From positions 1 to 64,000 of the forward strand of contig CAZIDP010000009.1 in the NCBI GenBank assembly GCA_964537975.1: a stretch of DNA of 64,000 nt, in the 5' to 3' direction. The position numbers were made by a program, and so were the translations under genes. This DNA comes from SCBR16-9 sp964537975. Its GTDB lineage: Bacteria > Hydrogenedentota > Hydrogenedentia > Hydrogenedentales > SCBR16-9. Of this stretch, positions 43,441 through 52,829 are shown in pieces. Position 1 is the first letter of the stretch, and each line of letters starts with the position of its first letter. Under the pieces are notes generated by a model that saw only the letters and a program-made list of their open reading frames with translations, made no database searches and was not told the origin of the DNA.

Positions 43441-45291
43441 TTATGCGACCCGGCGACGGGATACCAGAACCATACCGGACAGTGCAATCAGCAATGCCAC
43501 GATTACCAATGCCAGCGGTGACGATACAGGCAACCCTTCAACCACAATCAGTGTAAAGCTAGCACTAGCCTCACCATTTTCGGCAGTTACCGTAACAGAA
43601 TATACACCGGATTCATCTAAACTCTTCATTTCGCCCAAAGGCAGCGTGGTGAAGATTTCGCCGTCAATAACATTACCATTTTTACGCCACACGATGGTTG
43701 GTTCACCAATCGCATTGTGGTTGAGTATCAGATTTACATTCTGTCCAATTGTTGCGGCACTTGGCCCAGAGATGGAAACACTTAACGGTTCAAATTCGTA
43801 CGCACCGACATCAGGAGCACTACCCTTGGGACGTGCAACACCAAGCAGGTCAGTGGCGGGGAAAGGTGCCAGACCTTCATTGATGGCTGGTGAACTAGCA
43901 AGCAAACGTAAGTCACCTGCGTCAGCATCCACGAACATCGGGTCCTCATTCCAAGTGCCTCCTTGGACAATTGAATTGGTTACCGGTACATTGACACCAT
44001 TGGCTTCATTGCCCCAGACAATACTGTTGTGCAGTGATCCGGAAACGCCATCAGCACGTACCGTAAAACCTGCGCCACCGGTGTTGCCATAAAAGCTGCT
44101 GTAGTGTACGTTATAGGTCGTTGGAACTTCACCAGGTTGATGCCAGGCAAATATCGCGCTACTGATACCACCACCATGATTTTCAATGAAAGCGCAGTTG
44201 GTGATATTGGCCGTACCCCGGGCATGTACAGCAATTGCGGCACCATGATTGTTTGCTATCGTTGCATTACCAATAAACATGGTACGTTCAATGGTCACGA
44301 TTTTCGCAGTGTCCCATAGTGCAATGGCGCCACCGTGACCACCTGTGTTGTCTTCAAATACGCAGTCCTGTATGGTTACAGTACCTTCACCAGCAGCAGG
44401 AACCCGAATCGCACCACCAGGTCCAGCCGAAGAGTTGTTTCTAAATGTACAACCGATTAATGTACCATGAGATTCACCACCATCGCGGAAAGAAACAGCA
44501 CCACCTGAACCACCAACATTGTCTTCAAATAAACAATTGATAAAAGTACCGTGAGCACCACCATCACGCATCGTGACAGCAGCATTCCAGTTATTCTGTG
44601 TAAAATTATCTTTAAAAGTTGTGTTCGTTACTATCGGCATGGAACCATCGTTCACCAGCATGCCTCCAGCAATACCCTTACTGGAATTATTCTCTACTAC
44701 GCAATTAATGATATTCGGGCTGGAATTTTGCAACCAGACTGTGCCATGGTTGTTGTTATCGCCTTGGTGATTGTTAAAAATCCAACAATTAACTAGAGTG
44801 TTGGTGTTATTTGAACCATTATAACGAAGTGCAGAACCAGCAAAACCATCAAAGCCACCTTCCTGGTTGTCACCACCGGTGATGGTAAAGCCGTCAATGC
44901 GTGTATTGGTAGCGCTGTTCGCGACAATGATGACGCGGCCCTGCATATTTCCGTCAATGATTGTTTCATTGGGGGTTGGTGCCACCGCAGATACATTGCG
45001 TTGCGCTAATGAGGTTTCATTACCGACAAAACCGCCATAACCCGAGACATTGGCAGGCCAAATGATTTCAAACTCTGTGTAGGTTCCTGCAGCTACCCAC
45101 ACATCTTCTGCTGCGGCACGGCCATCATTCAGGGCAGCTTGAATTTCCCCATAAGCATTGGCCCAACTCGTACCGTTCTGGCTGCCAGCACCACCCGGCA
45201 CGACAAATACCTGGGCCATGGCTGGCCCGCCACTAAGCAGCAGGGCAATCACAATTGCCCAACCAAGTGTTCTCCTGTAATACGCGTTCAT
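43441..45291 (-). CDS. Exported right-handed beta-helix protein with LPVSSPLAL C-terminal anchor
   Basis: I place the start at 45291 (616 residues) behind GGGAGAG, with signal peptide WAIVIALLLSGGPAMAQ. Residues ~30-470 are a right-handed parallel beta-helix: an opening FVVPGGAGSQNGTSWANAY typical of such surface proteins, then many NC-[WVLAI]-[FI] turns (NCWIFNNH, NCVVENNS, NCLFEDN, GCTFRNNS, NCAFIENH). An Ig-like domain (~490-575) and the tail GLPVSSPLALVIVALLIALSGMVLVSRRR follow, i.e. motif, membrane helix, arginines. This tripartite end is a protein-sorting signal. Cell-surface adhesion or polysaccharide binding is likely. Confidence 0.82.
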   Translation of the reverse strand: MNAYYRRTLGWAIVIALLLSGGPAMAQVFVVPGGAGSQNGTSWANAYGEIQAALNDGRAAAEDVWVAAGTYTEFEIIWPANVSGYGGFVGNETSLAQRNVSAVAPTPNETIIDGNMQGRVIIVANSATNTRIDGFTITGGDNQEGGFDGFAGSALRYNGSNNTNTLVNCWIFNNHQGDNNNHGTVWLQNSSPNIINCVVENNSSKGIAGGMLVNDGSMPIVTNTTFKDNFTQNNWNAAVTMRDGGAHGTFINCLFEDNVGGSGGAVSFRDGGESHGTLIGCTFRNNSSAGPGGAIRVPAAGEGTVTIQDCVFEDNTGGHGGAIALWDTAKIVTIERTMFIGNATIANNHGAAIAVHARGTANITNCAFIENHGGGISSAIFAWHQPGEVPTTYNVHYSSFYGNTGGAGFTVRADGVSGSLHNSIVWGNEANGVNVPVTNSIVQGGTWNEDPMFVDADAGDLRLLASSPAINEGLAPFPATDLLGVARPKGSAPDVGAYEFEPLSVSISGPSAATIGQNVNLILNHNAIGEPTIVWRKNGNVIDGEIFTTLPLGEMKSLDESGVYSVTVTAENGEASASFTLIVVEGLPVSSPLALVIVALLIALSGMVLVSRRRVA

Positions 45292-45586
45292 TCTGATTCT
45301 CTCCCATAAAGTTACTTCACATAATAAAAAGAAAATGTGATACCAAGTATGTGCTGCTACATTTACAGCATTTTTTAAACTATACTTGATATATAATTTC
45401 ATAAATTCACATAAATGTCAAGTAGATCAGAATTTATTTTTTAATTACTATTATTTACTGTAATTTACATTTTAATCAGTTTGGACACCTATTTTGTGTC
45501 ATAGTATATAACAATAATTTTGCCAATAGCATTATAGGAATTATCTTGTTGGGGTACAGATATGACGCAAATGTGCAAAAAAAAAC
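45292..45586. other. AT-rich spacer upstream of the beta-helix gene
   Basis: About 295 AT-rich bases with no ORF. It should contain the leftward promoter of the gene ending at 43441. No repeat was seen. Confidence 0.4.
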
Positions 45587-45620
45587 CCGTGACATTGATC
45601 AATGTATCAACATCACGGGC
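45587..45620 (-). terminator. Rho-independent terminator, nearly identical to the one at 43349
   Basis: CCCGTGACATTGATC and the matching TATCAACATCACGGG form the stem, with nine T residues after it on the minus strand (complement of 45578-45586). It ends the gene at 45684-47735 and shares about 20 of its bases with the terminator at 43349-43381. Confidence 0.85.
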
Positions 45621-45683
45621 CAGGATTTGTATCTATTTATTTGAGCTAAATACGTTTTTCCGTGCGTATCACCACATAGTATA

Positions 45684-47735
45684 CTATTTGATGCTTACAC
45701 TGCGTCGTGACAGTAATGTCATAGCAGCAATAGCAACCAAAGCAGATAATACAATCAATGCAAGCGGTGATGAAACCGGCAGTGAAGTAACCACATTCAA
45801 GCTAAAAGTTACTGTGCGCGGGCCATTGTCTGCATTAATGGTCACAGAATAAACACCTGCAGCATCTTCACTTTCTATGAACAATGGCAGCACATTGAAC
45901 TCTTCGCCATCGATGACTTCGCCATCTTTTGACCAAGTGTAAGTAATATTACCTGCCGCGTTGCGAACTTGGGCTATCAAATTGACTTCAGAATTGAGTA
46001 CCGCAAATGACGGACCTTCAATACTGGCCTGCATGGTTGGCATATAGTCTGCTTCATAAGCACCGATATCTGGTTCCGTTCCAGCAGGTTGCGGACGAGG
46101 TTCACCTTCAAAGTCCCACAGGAGTGTTGAGTCCCATGCGGCAGCAGAAGCAGGTGAATCTTCAGAAACGAGACGTCCATCAGCATCGATCAACGGATCA
46201 GCAATAATGCTGTCTGCGGGGATGTGGGGTGCAGGGACATGAATGACGCCACTTGCTCCTTCTGAACCACCCCAGAAAATGTTATGGCTTCCCTGGATCG
46301 GAGCATTGGCCCAAGCCAGACCATTGGTAGACTGACTTGCATCTAATATGCTGTAGTTGGCCGTAAAGACACCACCAGGATTCCCATTACCTATCATGAC
46401 ATCACCAGCTGAACCGGTAACAACACAATGGGTCAGGTTCATCAACGATTGGCCATTGCCCTCTCCCATGCTATTCATGTTGATAACAACCCCACCCCCA
46501 TGATCTGTGTGCGCAAGAAATACGGAATTAACCGCATTCAGCGTTTTGACACCTGTGCTGGCGGCAGCGGTTCCATCACCGATATAGCAACCATCGGCAA
46601 CAAGTACCCGATCGAGATTGAGAGTAGCAAAATTGTTGATTGTGCCAGCAAAGTCAATGTGGCGACCAGTCAGATCACAATTCTCGAACGTCAGATTACC
46701 ATGCAGAACACGTGCATGCAATACAGTTGCTGAGCTTTCGGTCAAAATAGAGTTTTTGACCGTTACGTTCATGCCTTGAGTGATCATAAAACCGACATCA
46801 ATAGCACCACTCAAGGTAATATTGTCAAAAACGATATTCGTGTTCGCAGTATACCAGTTCGCATCCGCTAAAATTCTGTGATCAGCAAAACTGAAATCGT
46901 TGAATGTCAAAACGCCAGCACTCGTAGCGCGTAGAGCCTGCCCACGACCAGAACCACCATTTACGGTCACAGGATTACTGGACTCTTGACCAAGCCACCA
47001 GTTACCCTGAGATATCCATTCACAATCATTAAATACGACTGTGGAGTTGCCACGAGTGAATACACCATTGGCTAATGGACCACCTTCTTCAATGCGTCGA
47101 CCATCAAATAGACAATTGGTGAAAGTAGCCGGACCACTGTAAACAGCTACCAGCATCTGATCGCCACCTGTTGGATAAGCAGCAAAATGGACATTCTCCA
47201 CATCCAGACCCAGATTTCGATTTGTTCCGCTGGCAGTTAATGCACGGCGTTCACCACCTGGAGAACTTGGTCCAACATACACAATCATCTTGTCTTCTTC
47301 ACTGCTGCCAAGTAAGGTCAGGGAACCTGGTCGTTCTGCAAAATTGCCTTCACCATTAATCCAGGCACCAACGACCATAGACAGGCGATTGGGGGTACCA
47401 CCACCCTCAGCAGCAATTATTTCCGGCACAACGCCGTCTGCTGCCTGAATAGTGATGTCTTCCTGGCCTGCCAGCACAGCGCCAACATACAGACCGGATT
47501 CTTCAATGGTGACTACCGTCCCTGGCCCCATGGTGTTATCATTATTAATGGCAGCCATGGCACGCATCAATGCATCTTCCCCTGCAAAGTGGGCAACACC
47601 GGTACCTGAAAAATCTCCGCTGTCTGACCCAGAAAGACTCACTGTAATGCTTCCCTGCGCATGAACTACACCTGCTGTACACATTACAGCAAGCGCAAGC
47701 AGCCAATGCGCTTTCGTGTGTTTAATCTCGCTCAT
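45684..47735 (-). CDS. Exported beta-helix protein with the same LPVSSPLAL anchor
   Basis: This 683-residue protein has a signal peptide (LLALAVMCTAGVVHAQ) and starts behind AAAGGAGAGTG. A long beta-helix follows (~30-520) with repeats such as FTNCLFDGRR, FNDCEWISQ, FENCDLTGRH and LTHCVVTGSAG. An Ig-like domain (~560-645; NLIAQVRNAAGNITYTWSKDGEVIDG) and the tail SLPVSSPLALIVLSALVAIAAMTLLSRR come last. The Ig-like domain and tail match the previous gene closely, while the helix body differs, so the two share a common C-terminal cassette. A surface-exposed protein of unknown ligand. Confidence 0.82.
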   Translation of the reverse strand: MSEIKHTKAHWLLALAVMCTAGVVHAQGSITVSLSGSDSGDFSGTGVAHFAGEDALMRAMAAINNDNTMGPGTVVTIEESGLYVGAVLAGQEDITIQAADGVVPEIIAAEGGGTPNRLSMVVGAWINGEGNFAERPGSLTLLGSSEEDKMIVYVGPSSPGGERRALTASGTNRNLGLDVENVHFAAYPTGGDQMLVAVYSGPATFTNCLFDGRRIEEGGPLANGVFTRGNSTVVFNDCEWISQGNWWLGQESSNPVTVNGGSGRGQALRATSAGVLTFNDFSFADHRILADANWYTANTNIVFDNITLSGAIDVGFMITQGMNVTVKNSILTESSATVLHARVLHGNLTFENCDLTGRHIDFAGTINNFATLNLDRVLVADGCYIGDGTAAASTGVKTLNAVNSVFLAHTDHGGGVVINMNSMGEGNGQSLMNLTHCVVTGSAGDVMIGNGNPGGVFTANYSILDASQSTNGLAWANAPIQGSHNIFWGGSEGASGVIHVPAPHIPADSIIADPLIDADGRLVSEDSPASAAAWDSTLLWDFEGEPRPQPAGTEPDIGAYEADYMPTMQASIEGPSFAVLNSEVNLIAQVRNAAGNITYTWSKDGEVIDGEEFNVLPLFIESEDAAGVYSVTINADNGPRTVTFSLNVVTSLPVSSPLALIVLSALVAIAAMTLLSRRSVSIK

Positions 47736-48076
47736 TCCTCACTCTCCTTTGTATTATGTGTATGAACATTTAGCCGTCTGATTTCAGTCAGATTCAGTTT
47801 ATAACACAATTCTTTTATTTCTGAGCGTATATAATTTCAGATTTCACTTTGTATTGTCAAGTAGAAATGTAGATTAATTATTTTAAAATCTTTTACAACA
47901 AGATGCATACTACATAGTGAACAAAGTATTAAATATATTGAATATGAATATTATGCTTCACAAAACTAAAAAATTATTAAAATTAATATTATGGATTTTA
48001 TGCACATTAATCTTATTTATGTTTCGTGCAAAAATATGCAATTGGAGATACCAGATCGGCTTGCTATACAGTAGTT
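47736..48076. other. Gene-free AT-rich stretch
   Basis: About 340 bases lie between the beta-helix gene start and the HAD phosphatase end. One 95-codon frame reading right has no ribosome site and low-complexity AT-rich coding, so I do not call it. Confidence 0.5.
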
Positions 48077-48874
48077 CTAGTCCACCATACCCAGAATTAA
48101 CTGTTCTAACGCGCCTAAATTGGCAACAACATAATCGGGTTGTTGAACAGCATTCTGTAGATCGGATTCCTGGGTTTCGCCGCTTAACACGAGAATGGAG
48201 GTAATACCTGCACGGTAAGCCATCTCCATGTCAGTGTAAAGCCTGTCACCGATCATGGCAGTAAAGGCTGGCGATGCCCCCAGCTTGGTCAGTCCCATTT
48301 GAACCATTGTTGCTTCTGGTTTTCCGATGTAGACAGGGGTTCTACCAGTAGCGCTTTCCACCAATGCGGCAATAGAACCACAATCCGGGATGGGGCCATC
48401 TTCCGTAGGACAAACCTTGTCAGGATTGGTCGCTATATAGGGCAAACCCGCCCGCACCAAGTGGCAGAATCTGGCCAGCCGTGGGTAGGTCAATGTGGTG
48501 TCAAATGCCAACACCACGGCTTCGGGGTCTTCGTCTACCACCAGCAAACCTGCTTTGCTCAGCTCTTCAACAAAGGAAGGGGTAGACAATGTGTAAATTC
48601 GTCGGTATGGTGTTTCTAAGGCCAGGTACTGTGCTGTAGCTTCACCAGCTGTGAGAATTTGATCGGGTGCGGCGTTGATGCCCAAATCCGTCAACTTCCG
48701 GGCGTAGTCCTCAGCAGACTTGGTTGGATTGTTGGTAAAGTAGAGATAGGAACATTGCTTGGTTACCAGATTTTCTATAAACGATTTGGCACCTGGTAGC
48801 AGGCGGTTTCCAAGGTAAATCGTACCATCCATGTCCAGTAAAAAATGACGTATCTCAGCCAATGACCTGGTCAT
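48077..48874 (-). CDS. HAD-IIA family phosphatase, NagD/PGP-like
   Basis: This 265-residue cytoplasmic hydrolase carries the HAD motifs: I FLLDMDGTIYLG (nucleophile Asp, residues ~12-23), II FTNNPTKS, III in IGKPEATMVQMGL (Lys) and IV MIGDRLYTDMEMA (~Asp pair). The C2 cap between motifs II and III is that of class IIA enzymes (NagD, 4-nitrophenylphosphatase, phosphoglycolate phosphatase). It may serve as a repair or detoxification phosphatase for phosphoglycolate or sugar phosphates. Its start overlaps the end of the TrkA-C membrane gene by four bases. Confidence 0.92.
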   Translation of the reverse strand: MTRSLAEIRHFLLDMDGTIYLGNRLLPGAKSFIENLVTKQCSYLYFTNNPTKSAEDYARKLTDLGINAAPDQILTAGEATAQYLALETPYRRIYTLSTPSFVEELSKAGLLVVDEDPEAVVLAFDTTLTYPRLARFCHLVRAGLPYIATNPDKVCPTEDGPIPDCGSIAALVESATGRTPVYIGKPEATMVQMGLTKLGASPAFTAMIGDRLYTDMEMAYRAGITSILVLSGETQESDLQNAVQQPDYVVANLGALEQLILGMVD

Positions 48875-49713
48875 GAAATATCAACTTTGGAGGAATTCTC
48901 GGGTGCAACCTGGTCTTCAGTTGATTCTGCTGGGGACTGGATAATGTCATCAGCCTCTTTTGTTATCGGTGTAATTGCGCTAAAGAAGAGTGTTTCACCG
49001 TTGTTTAAACTGCGGTGTCGGTCTAAAACATGAATAGCCCTGCGGGCGCCATACAGAAGCAGCATGTCCCCTCGCCGCAGATAGGTAAACCCGGTTGGCC
49101 CTCCCTCATAAGTACCATCTGCCCGATGTATTCCCAGAACCGATATGCCGTAATCAGGCAAACGCAATTCAGACAGCTGCCGGCCAGCCAGCCAATCCTC
49201 TTTTTCTATAGGGATTTCGCTGACACTGTATTCTTCAGCCAGATGCAATAATTCGACATAATCAAATGACTCCAGTGTTGTCCAGCGTTTTAATGCCCAA
49301 CTGATCAATTTAAACAGGTAATCGTCAATAGACTTACTGGTAGCAATACCCAGCAGAATAACCAAGCCACACAACAATACCATTATGTTAAAAAACGGCC
49401 TTGATGTGGGCCCTGACATGTCTACCATGGAAGCAAACAATGTTGCAATTACAGTAACCAGCCCGGCATTGCCCAGCAACATCAACAGCATAATGATGCG
49501 CCTGCGTACCGGATGCTTCACGACACTTTCCGCTTCTGAGGTGGGGTAACCGACCGTCGTAAATGCAGAACGTGCTAAAAATGCGGCCATTTCCCGTGAC
49601 ATACCGGTAAAAACAAGCGCGACAGTCGCTATACGGTTTATAATTATTGAAAAGAGTATAACGAGCAATAATATAATGATGAGCGTCACAAGAACCAACC
49701 TCCATAAATACAT
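48871..49713 (-). CDS. Membrane protein with a TrkA-C domain
   Basis: This 280-residue protein has three or four membrane helices in the first ~135 residues (LVTLIIILLLVILFSIIIN, IIMLLMLLGNAGLVTVIATLF, IMVLLCGLVILLGIA). A RCK/TrkA C-terminal domain follows (~165-245) with LAGRQLSELRLPDYGISVLGIHRADG and LRRGDMLLLYGARRA. TrkA-C domains bind ligands such as cyclic di-AMP and gate potassium or other transporters. The acidic tail is probably disordered. The ATG at 49713 has no clear ribosome site; GTG at 49689, nine bases after TGGAGG, is a credible alternative. It is coupled to the HAD phosphatase gene. Confidence 0.78.
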   Translation of the reverse strand: MYLWRLVLVTLIIILLLVILFSIIINRIATVALVFTGMSREMAAFLARSAFTTVGYPTSEAESVVKHPVRRRIIMLLMLLGNAGLVTVIATLFASMVDMSGPTSRPFFNIMVLLCGLVILLGIATSKSIDDYLFKLISWALKRWTTLESFDYVELLHLAEEYSVSEIPIEKEDWLAGRQLSELRLPDYGISVLGIHRADGTYEGGPTGFTYLRRGDMLLLYGARRAIHVLDRHRSLNNGETLFFSAITPITKEADDIIQSPAESTEDQVAPENSSKVDIS

Positions 49714-49892
49714 ACAGCCTGGATCAGGAAAAAATTGCTATAAATCACATAAGTTATTGTGAGCAGGCAATATAAGTGTAGCGGATTCTTGCCGATAACT
49801 ACACATATAAAATTGAAAAGAAAAGAATTCGTCATTAAACTTGCACTTCAAAGTTTTGTAGCCCATTTATTATCAGCTTTAAAGGAATAAAC

Positions 49893-51125
49893 ATGTTGAT
49901 ACCTGGAAGAAAGTATTATAGGAATTTCGGCTCATTGATAATTGCGACAATGGTCTTTCTGATCCCTGTCACAGCGCGGGCAGAGCCGAATGGAATGGTC
50001 ATTTTACATACCGATTATGGTGCAGACTCGGTATATGTGGGCATGTTGAAAGGGGCGATTTACAATCGTTTTCCGGAAGCACGCATTGACACCTTTACCA
50101 ATTCAATCCCGCCATTTGATATCGCACTAGGCGCACAGATGCTGGAAGAAGGCGCGCCGTATTACCCGGCAGGTACTGTATTTTGTTGTGTTGTAGACCC
50201 GGGAGTCGGCACGGAACGTCGCGGTATTGTGCTTGAAACTGAAAGTGGACACTATTTTGTGGCGCCCGACAATGGTCTGCTGACCGGAGTTGTCAATGCC
50301 CTGGGTGCGCGCAGTATACATGTGATTGAAAATCGTGTATATTGGCGCGAAGGGAGAGAATCTACCACCTTCCACGGTCGCGACATATTTGGCCCTGTGG
50401 CCGCCTCTATTGCTTCCGGAGTGCCTCTTACTGAATTTGGTAACGTAGTCAATGCAGACCAGATATTTCGCGTAGAACTTGTCAGGAGCGAGATGCGTGA
50501 CAATATAATATATGGTCAAGTGATGCGGGTAGATGAATATGGCAATGTTGTTACCAATGTACCGGAATCTCACGTTGCAAATCTCGGTGTTGAAATGGGC
50601 GACAGCTTGTTCATAACCTTGGGAGAGCATGCCTTCAGCGTGCCTCTGGTACGCACCTATGCCGAAGTACCTCCCGGAGACCGCTTGGCCTGTATTCAAA
50701 GCTTTAACCTTATCGAGCTGGCTGTGAATATGGACAGCCTTGCCAATCAAATTGGCGCGCAAGCGCATATGCCCCTGACCATCAGGAAGGAAAACGATAC
50801 CCTGATAGATTATAGACGCAGTGGCGGAACCTTGAAAGGCGAAGAACGCCTGGTAATTCACAGAAATGGTGATGCATTCTCAATCAGAGAACAAGAACGC
50901 GTTGATTTCAAAATTGAACCGGTAGTTCTCCATAAAATACAAGAACTGATGGAAGACCTGGATTGGGATGAACCTGCCAAAGTAGAAGGAGAACCAATTC
51001 GTCATGGTGCAGACTATTATGTAGTGTATATGCATTACAACGGACGAAACATCCAAGCGACCAGTTTGGAGCTGCCTGAGCCATTATCGCCCATCCTTGA
51101 CCTGCTAAACGCCTTTTTCAATTAA
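49893..51125 (+). CDS. Exported SAM hydrolase (SAM hydroxide adenosyltransferase, DUF62) family protein
   Basis: This 410-residue protein has the SAM_HAT fold markers: LHTDYGADSVYVGMLKGA (~36-53), CVVDPGVGTERRGIVLE, APDNGLLTGV and FHGRDIFGPVAASIASG, then a C-terminal beta barrel with VDEYGNVVTNV. The family splits S-adenosylmethionine to adenosine and methionine using water. Here the domain follows a signal peptide (LIIATMVFLIPVTARAE), which places it outside the cytoplasm, and ~130 extra residues follow the fold. Ribosome site AAAGGAA. Extracytoplasmic SAM is not known to be abundant, so the substrate may differ. Confidence 0.85.
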   Translation: MLIPGRKYYRNFGSLIIATMVFLIPVTARAEPNGMVILHTDYGADSVYVGMLKGAIYNRFPEARIDTFTNSIPPFDIALGAQMLEEGAPYYPAGTVFCCVVDPGVGTERRGIVLETESGHYFVAPDNGLLTGVVNALGARSIHVIENRVYWREGRESTTFHGRDIFGPVAASIASGVPLTEFGNVVNADQIFRVELVRSEMRDNIIYGQVMRVDEYGNVVTNVPESHVANLGVEMGDSLFITLGEHAFSVPLVRTYAEVPPGDRLACIQSFNLIELAVNMDSLANQIGAQAHMPLTIRKENDTLIDYRRSGGTLKGEERLVIHRNGDAFSIREQERVDFKIEPVVLHKIQELMEDLDWDEPAKVEGEPIRHGADYYVVYMHYNGRNIQATSLELPEPLSPILDLLNAFFN

Positions 51126-51164
51126 TAACGACCACAGCACCAGAAAAGAGACCCTTGCAGTACA

Positions 51165-51869
51165 ATGAACAGCCCCATCATCAATAATATACCTGCCTCG
51201 GATACCATCCGCCGCCGCGTTGAAACCTTGTATAAACACTTGGAAATTCACTTTGGCCCCACTGGCTGGTGGCCCGCGGATACTCCCTTTGAAATGGCAA
51301 TCGGGGCCATACTGACCCAAAACACGGCTTGGAGCAATGTAGAAAAGGCCATTGATAACCTGAAAAAAAGTGACTGTCTGACACCAACTGCTATTATGGC
51401 AAGCACCAAAGAACAACTCGAGGAACTGATACACCCTTCAGGTTTTTTTCGGCAAAAATCAGAAAGGTTGAAACGTTTCTGTGACTATTTAATTGCAAAG
51501 CATGGTGGTGATATGGCACGTATGGCCCGCATTCCTTTGAAGCGGCTTCGTACAGAATTGTTATCGATAAATGGTATTGGCCCGGAAACCGCGGATGACA
51601 TCTTGCTCTATGCCTGCGAAAAACCTATATTTGTGGTAGATGCCTATACTCGCCGGATTTTCAGCCGCCACAGCCTGGTACCAGCCGACATAGACTATGA
51701 TGCATTGCAGCATTTTTTCCATCAACACCTGCCTCCGGATATTCAACATTACAAAGAACTCCACGGGCTCATCGTTTGGACTGGAAAGTATTACTGTAGT
51801 AAACAACCGAAATGTGATGGTTGTCCGCTGCATACAATGCTTCAAAAGGGAGAACCAGTGCTCGAATAA
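51165..51869 (+). CDS. Endonuclease III-domain (HhH-GPD) DNA glycosylase relative
   Basis: This 234-residue protein has the helix-hairpin-helix INGIGPETADDILLYA (~135-150) and the catalytic Asp159 in VVDAYTRR, as in MIG-type endonuclease III relatives. The lysine that gives EndoIII its lyase activity is Glu141, so it would be a monofunctional glycosylase. The Fe-S loop has C211, C217 and C220 (CSKQPKCDGC) but the fourth cysteine is missing and the first gap is five residues, not six, so the cluster may be lost or altered. It follows the SAM hydrolase gene by 39 bp on the same strand. Role: base-excision repair, substrate unknown. Confidence 0.82.
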   Translation: MNSPIINNIPASDTIRRRVETLYKHLEIHFGPTGWWPADTPFEMAIGAILTQNTAWSNVEKAIDNLKKSDCLTPTAIMASTKEQLEELIHPSGFFRQKSERLKRFCDYLIAKHGGDMARMARIPLKRLRTELLSINGIGPETADDILLYACEKPIFVVDAYTRRIFSRHSLVPADIDYDALQHFFHQHLPPDIQHYKELHGLIVWTGKYYCSKQPKCDGCPLHTMLQKGEPVLE

Positions 51870-52125
51870 AGCTAACATAATATTATGCATCAAGCACCTT
51901 GGGAATTTAACACCGATGCGATACGTTTTTGGATTATGATGGGCAATACTGCAAAATAAATATAATGAAAACGTACAACCGTTATCATTTAAAAATGCTT
52001 TCCAAGTCTATATATAAATCATTTTAGATGGTGTTTGGACAGCTATCCGTAGTATTCAGCTTGGTCAAAATTCTATGCTCACTGCTTTAAACCAGCAGTA
52101 AAAACAAATGAAGGAGATATGACAA

Positions 52126-52734
52126 ATGGCGTACCAATTACCGGAATTACCTTATGCTTTTGATGCACTAGAACCTTATGTTGACGCTAAGACGATGGAA
52201 ATCCATCATGACAAACATCACAATGCCTATGTAACCGGGTTAAATGATGCCTTGAATGGCCATGAACTGGCCAATTTGCCGGTTGAAGAGGTATTACAAA
52301 AGATAAACCAAGTGCCAGAAGACAAAAAGCAGGCAGTTATCAATCATGGTGGAGGTCATGCCAATCACAGTCTCTTCTGGCAAATACTCGGAGCCAACAA
52401 AGGAGGAGAACCAACTGGTGCCTTAGGTGATGCTATCAACAAAACTTTTGGCAGCTTCGCATCTTTCAAAGACAAGTTCGCTAGCGCAGCCAAGACCCGC
52501 TTCGGGAGTGGTTGGGCCTGGCTGGTAGTGAATCAGGATGGCTCACTGGAAGTATTGAGTACCCCCAACCAGAACTCGCCCTTGATGGAAAATCAGACAC
52601 CTATCCTGGGTCTGGATGTATGGGAGCATGCCTATTACTTGAATTACCAGAACAGACGTCCTGAGTATATAGAAGCATTCTGGAATGTAGTCAACTGGGA
52701 TAAAGTGTCTGAGCTGTATGCTGCCACGCAGTAA
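52126..52734 (+). CDS. sodA: Superoxide dismutase, Fe/Mn family
   Basis: This 202-residue enzyme has metal ligands His27 (MEIHHDKHH), His81 (GGHANHSLFW), Asp164 and His168 (DVWEHAYY). GGGHANHSLFW is more typical of the Mn type. No signal peptide, so cytoplasmic. AAGGAGAT precedes the ATG and a good terminator follows. It dismutates superoxide to oxygen and peroxide and shows that the organism meets oxygen. Metal choice cannot be proved from sequence; the gene symbol reflects the Mn-like motif only. Confidence 0.96.
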   Translation: MAYQLPELPYAFDALEPYVDAKTMEIHHDKHHNAYVTGLNDALNGHELANLPVEEVLQKINQVPEDKKQAVINHGGGHANHSLFWQILGANKGGEPTGALGDAINKTFGSFASFKDKFASAAKTRFGSGWAWLVVNQDGSLEVLSTPNQNSPLMENQTPILGLDVWEHAYYLNYQNRRPEYIEAFWNVVNWDKVSELYAATQ

Positions 52735-52778
52735 TGGTTGACGACATTTCCAGGTAGTACCATTTACACCGAAATAGC

Positions 52779-52815
52779 GGGAGGGGTTGAATTTATCAAC
52801 CACCTCCCTTTTTTA
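52779..52815 (+). terminator. Rho-independent terminator of the SOD gene
   Basis: GGGAGG (52779-52784) pairs with CCTCCC (52803-52808), with a TTGA/TCAA inner stem, and six T residues follow. The convergent gene ends at 52830, so it may serve both strands. Confidence 0.85.
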
Positions 52816-52829
52816 TTGAGTACATTGCA

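Noticed and set aside
47917..48204. 95-codon ORF upstream of the HAD gene
   Set aside because: No ribosome site, AT-driven composition, and its end overlaps the HAD coding region on the other strand.
50127..50861. 244-codon frame antisense to the SAM hydrolase gene
   Set aside because: A shadow of a clear gene on the other strand.
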